DNA of 32,755 bases from CAUZFZ01 sp963579025 (GTDB lineage: Bacteria; Planctomycetota; Planctomycetia; Planctomycetales; Planctomycetaceae), in assembly GCA_963579025.1 (NCBI GenBank), contig CAUZFZ010000127.1, positions 1 through 32,755 of the forward strand. Reading direction: 5' to 3'. A program made the translations under genes and the position numbers. Each line of letters opens with the position of its first letter. Position 1 is the first letter of the stretch. A model generated the notes under the pieces. That model saw only the letters and a list, made by a program, of their open reading frames with translations. It had not been told where the DNA came from and searched no databases. This document shows, one piece after another, positions 32,705 to 32,755 of the stretch.

Positions 32705-32755
32705 CTGGGGTCGAGCGTAGCGAGCCCCCAGTTGCAGTGCTGGGGGCTCGCTACG
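32705..32755. repeat. Palindromic element cut by the window end
   Basis: A perfect 16-bp inverted repeat CGTAGCGAGCCCCCAG (32716-32731) with CTGGGGGCTCGCTACG (32740-32755) and an 8-base spacer. An overlapping alternative stem pairs CTGGGGTCG (32705-32713) with CGAGCCCCCAG (32721-32731) with a bulge, so two exclusive foldings exist. It may continue past the end of the window. No gene is seen after the ExbD-like stop. Confidence 0.7.

Overview
The window looks like a chromosomal segment of a marine-type planctomycete (Planctomycetota, Planctomycetia). Several independent signs point there: a DUF1559 protein with a type IV pilin-like N-terminus beside a small lipoprotein; an RTX-repeat surface protein with an LEPR-XLL-like N-terminal motif; a Ser/Thr kinase with a planctomycete-style N-terminal extension; a sulfatase; Tat-exported Gfo/Idh/MocA and TIM-barrel proteins; an ASPIC/UnbV protein; and short palindromic intergenic repeats. 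No tRNA, rRNA, CRISPR array, phage gene or transposase is visible. The assignment is by family content only.

Layout. 1-4.6 kb: one very large minus-strand RTX protein with a propeller-like domain between two RTX blocks. 4.6-8.8 kb: two plus-strand secreted or metal-dependent hydrolases (PhoD-like; neutral-ceramidase-like without the usual nucleophile), separated by palindromic repeats and closed by a bidirectional terminator. 8.8-11.2 kb: a minus-strand secreted protein of unknown function and an MFS transporter. 11.5-13.1 kb: a lipoprotein/DUF1559 pair. 13.2-18.0 kb: a tight three-gene operon (TPR protein, FG-GAP/ASPIC-UnbV lipoprotein, polytopic membrane protein). 18.2-19.9 kb: a ZIP metal transporter divergent from a Fur-family repressor, with repeated palindromic sequence between them. 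19.9-22.2 kb: a Tat-exported Gfo/Idh/MocA oxidoreductase and a five-repeat DUF898-like membrane protein. 22.3-24.1 kb: a tail-anchored Ser/Thr kinase. 24.5-27.5 kb: an iduronate-2-sulfatase-like sulfatase divergent from a mannonate-dehydratase-like TIM-barrel protein, with a repeat-rich gap. 27.5-29.9 kb: a lipoprotein of unknown function and a TauD-like dioxygenase. 30.1-32.6 kb: an M20 metallopeptidase and an ExbB/ExbD pair. The window ends in another palindrome.

How the genes fit together. The clearest functional units are the ZIP/Fur-like pair (metal homeostasis), the translationally coupled TPR-UnbV-membrane protein operon (probably envelope biogenesis or export, function unknown), the ExbB/ExbD pair (proton-driven outer-membrane energisation) and the sulfatase/UxuA-like pair (possible use of sulfated uronate glycans). 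The most distinctive items are the five-fold repeat membrane protein, the RTX-propeller-RTX architecture, the ceramidase-like protein with Gly in place of the nucleophilic Ser, the operator-like array between the ZIP and Fur genes, and the set of unrelated palindrome families in the intergenic gaps. I found nothing that I would call a clearly new defence or mobile system.
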